Of a DNA stretch of 64,000 nucleotides, positions 63,493 through 64,000 are shown in pieces. The stretch is taken from positions 10,167,001 to 10,231,000 of the forward strand of contig NZ_CP108427.1 in NCBI RefSeq assembly GCF_035982055.1, read 5' to 3'. The translations under genes and the position numbers were made by a program. The notes beneath the pieces were generated by a model. The model was not told where the DNA came from. It was given only the letters and a program-made list of their open reading frames with translations, and ran no database searches. Position 1 is the first letter of the stretch; every line of letters begins with the position of its first letter. The stretch is from Streptomyces sp. NBC_01288 (lineage in GTDB: Bacteria > Actinomycetota > Actinomycetes > Streptomycetales > Streptomycetaceae).

Positions 63493-64000
63493 TCAGGCGG
63501 TGACGAGTGGCTGGTGCGGCGGCGCGAGCGTCGGGCGGGTCTCGTGGAGGTTCCTGGTGACCTCGGTCAGGTCGGCGATGAACATCCCGGCGAGTTCGGC
63601 GGTGAACCCGGTGCGCACCACGAGACGTAGGACGGAGACGTCCTGGCAGGGCGCGGGGAAGCTGTAGGCGGGCAGGTGCCAGCCTCGGGCCCGCATCGCG
63701 TGGGAGACGTCGAACACCGTGAAGCCCCGCGTGCCGGGCGTCAACCGGAAGGCGAACGCCGGGAGTTCGGAGCCATCGGTGATCAACTCGTAGGGTGCGA
63801 TGGTCTCGATGCGCGCGGCGAGTGCGCGGGCCGTGGAGCGGCTCTGCGCCGCCAGACTGCGCAGCCCTTCGACGCCGTAGCGGAGGAAGCTGTAGTACTG
63901 CGCGACGACATGCGCGCCCGGGCGGGAGAAGTTGAGGGTGAAGCTGGGGGAGCTGCCGCCGAGGTAGTCGACCTCGAACACCAGGTCGTCGGGGAGGGCT
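63493..64000 (-). CDS. gadB: glutamate decarboxylase, C-terminal part (truncated by window edge)
   Basis: The visible 169 residues match the C-terminal half of PLP glutamate decarboxylase (VFEVDYLGGSSPSFTLNFSRPGAHVVAQYYSFLR in outline, then ARGWHLPAYSFPAPCQDVSVLRLVVRTGF). The PLP-lysine region lies beyond the window. It would make GABA from glutamate. It converges on the threonine aldolase gene across 80 bp in which I see nothing notable. Confidence 0.88.
   Translation of the reverse strand, partial: ALPDDLVFEVDYLGGSSPSFTLNFSRPGAHVVAQYYSFLRYGVEGLRSLAAQSRSTARALAARIETIAPYELITDGSELPAFAFRLTPGTRGFTVFDVSHAMRARGWHLPAYSFPAPCQDVSVLRLVVRTGFTAELAGMFIADLTEVTRNLHETRPTLAPPHQPLVTA

Overview
The window is 64 kb of very GC-rich actinobacterial chromosome, almost certainly from Streptomyces or a close relative. 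Supporting this are the strong third-position G/C bias, many GTG and some TTG starts, ATGA/GTGA stop-start overlaps, GGAG-type ribosome sites, a DasR-type operator at a chitinase gene, a vdcBCD hydroxyarylate decarboxylase operon and an LAETG (sortase E type) surface protein. I see no rRNA, tRNA, insertion sequence, prophage or CRISPR array. The first gene and the last gene are cut by the window edges.

Layout. 1-4.5 kb: a glxB-glxC-glxD (N-methylglutamate-synthase-like) set fused by overlaps to a sarcosine-oxidase-like flavoenzyme and an XRE-cupin regulator. 4.6-10 kb: an MFS transporter, then a translationally coupled GH63-like/GH13 pair. 10-13.3 kb: an LAETG cell-wall protein and a MarR/MFS efflux pair. 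13.6-16.4 kb: TetR, patatin-like hydrolase and cytochrome P450. 16.4-20.4 kb: a frameshifted DUF402 gene and an AraC regulator, divergent from vdcBCD. 20.4-22.3 kb: an RsbW-like kinase facing a SpoIIE-type phosphatase. 22.3-23.9 kb: a MarR/LLM-oxidoreductase pair. 23.9-25 kb: a secreted GH18 chitinase with a DasR-like site inside its promoter. 25.2-28.6 kb: small regulators, DUF proteins and a possible injection-system cargo protein with an HExxxH motif.

28.7-46.1 kb is the largest functional unit: a LacI regulator, an oligopeptide-type ABC importer (binding lipoprotein, permease, permease-ATPase fusion, ATPase) and five cytosolic glycoside hydrolases (GH43, GH42, GH3, GH140-like, GH78), nearly all joined by overlaps. 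It looks like an uptake-and-dismantle locus for plant cell-wall oligosaccharides carrying arabinose/xylose, galactose and rhamnose.

46.1-49.4 kb: a class V aminotransferase with a LysR regulator, a shortened TMEM175-like membrane protein, and a DUF6069 membrane protein under two tandem palindromes. 49.5-55.1 kb: a minus-strand operon of a PotABCD-type importer ending in a glycerophosphodiester phosphodiesterase and an inositol-monophosphatase-family enzyme, suggesting uptake and salvage of a phosphodiester such as glycerophosphoinositol. 55.3-60 kb: TetR/FAD monooxygenase, alpha/beta hydrolase and HxlR/quinone-oxidoreductase modules with clear operators. 60-64 kb: a secreted protein, a leaderless alaX-XRE pair, a 36-bp tandem repeat growing out of the 3' end of the XRE gene, a threonine aldolase and the C-terminus of a glutamate decarboxylase.
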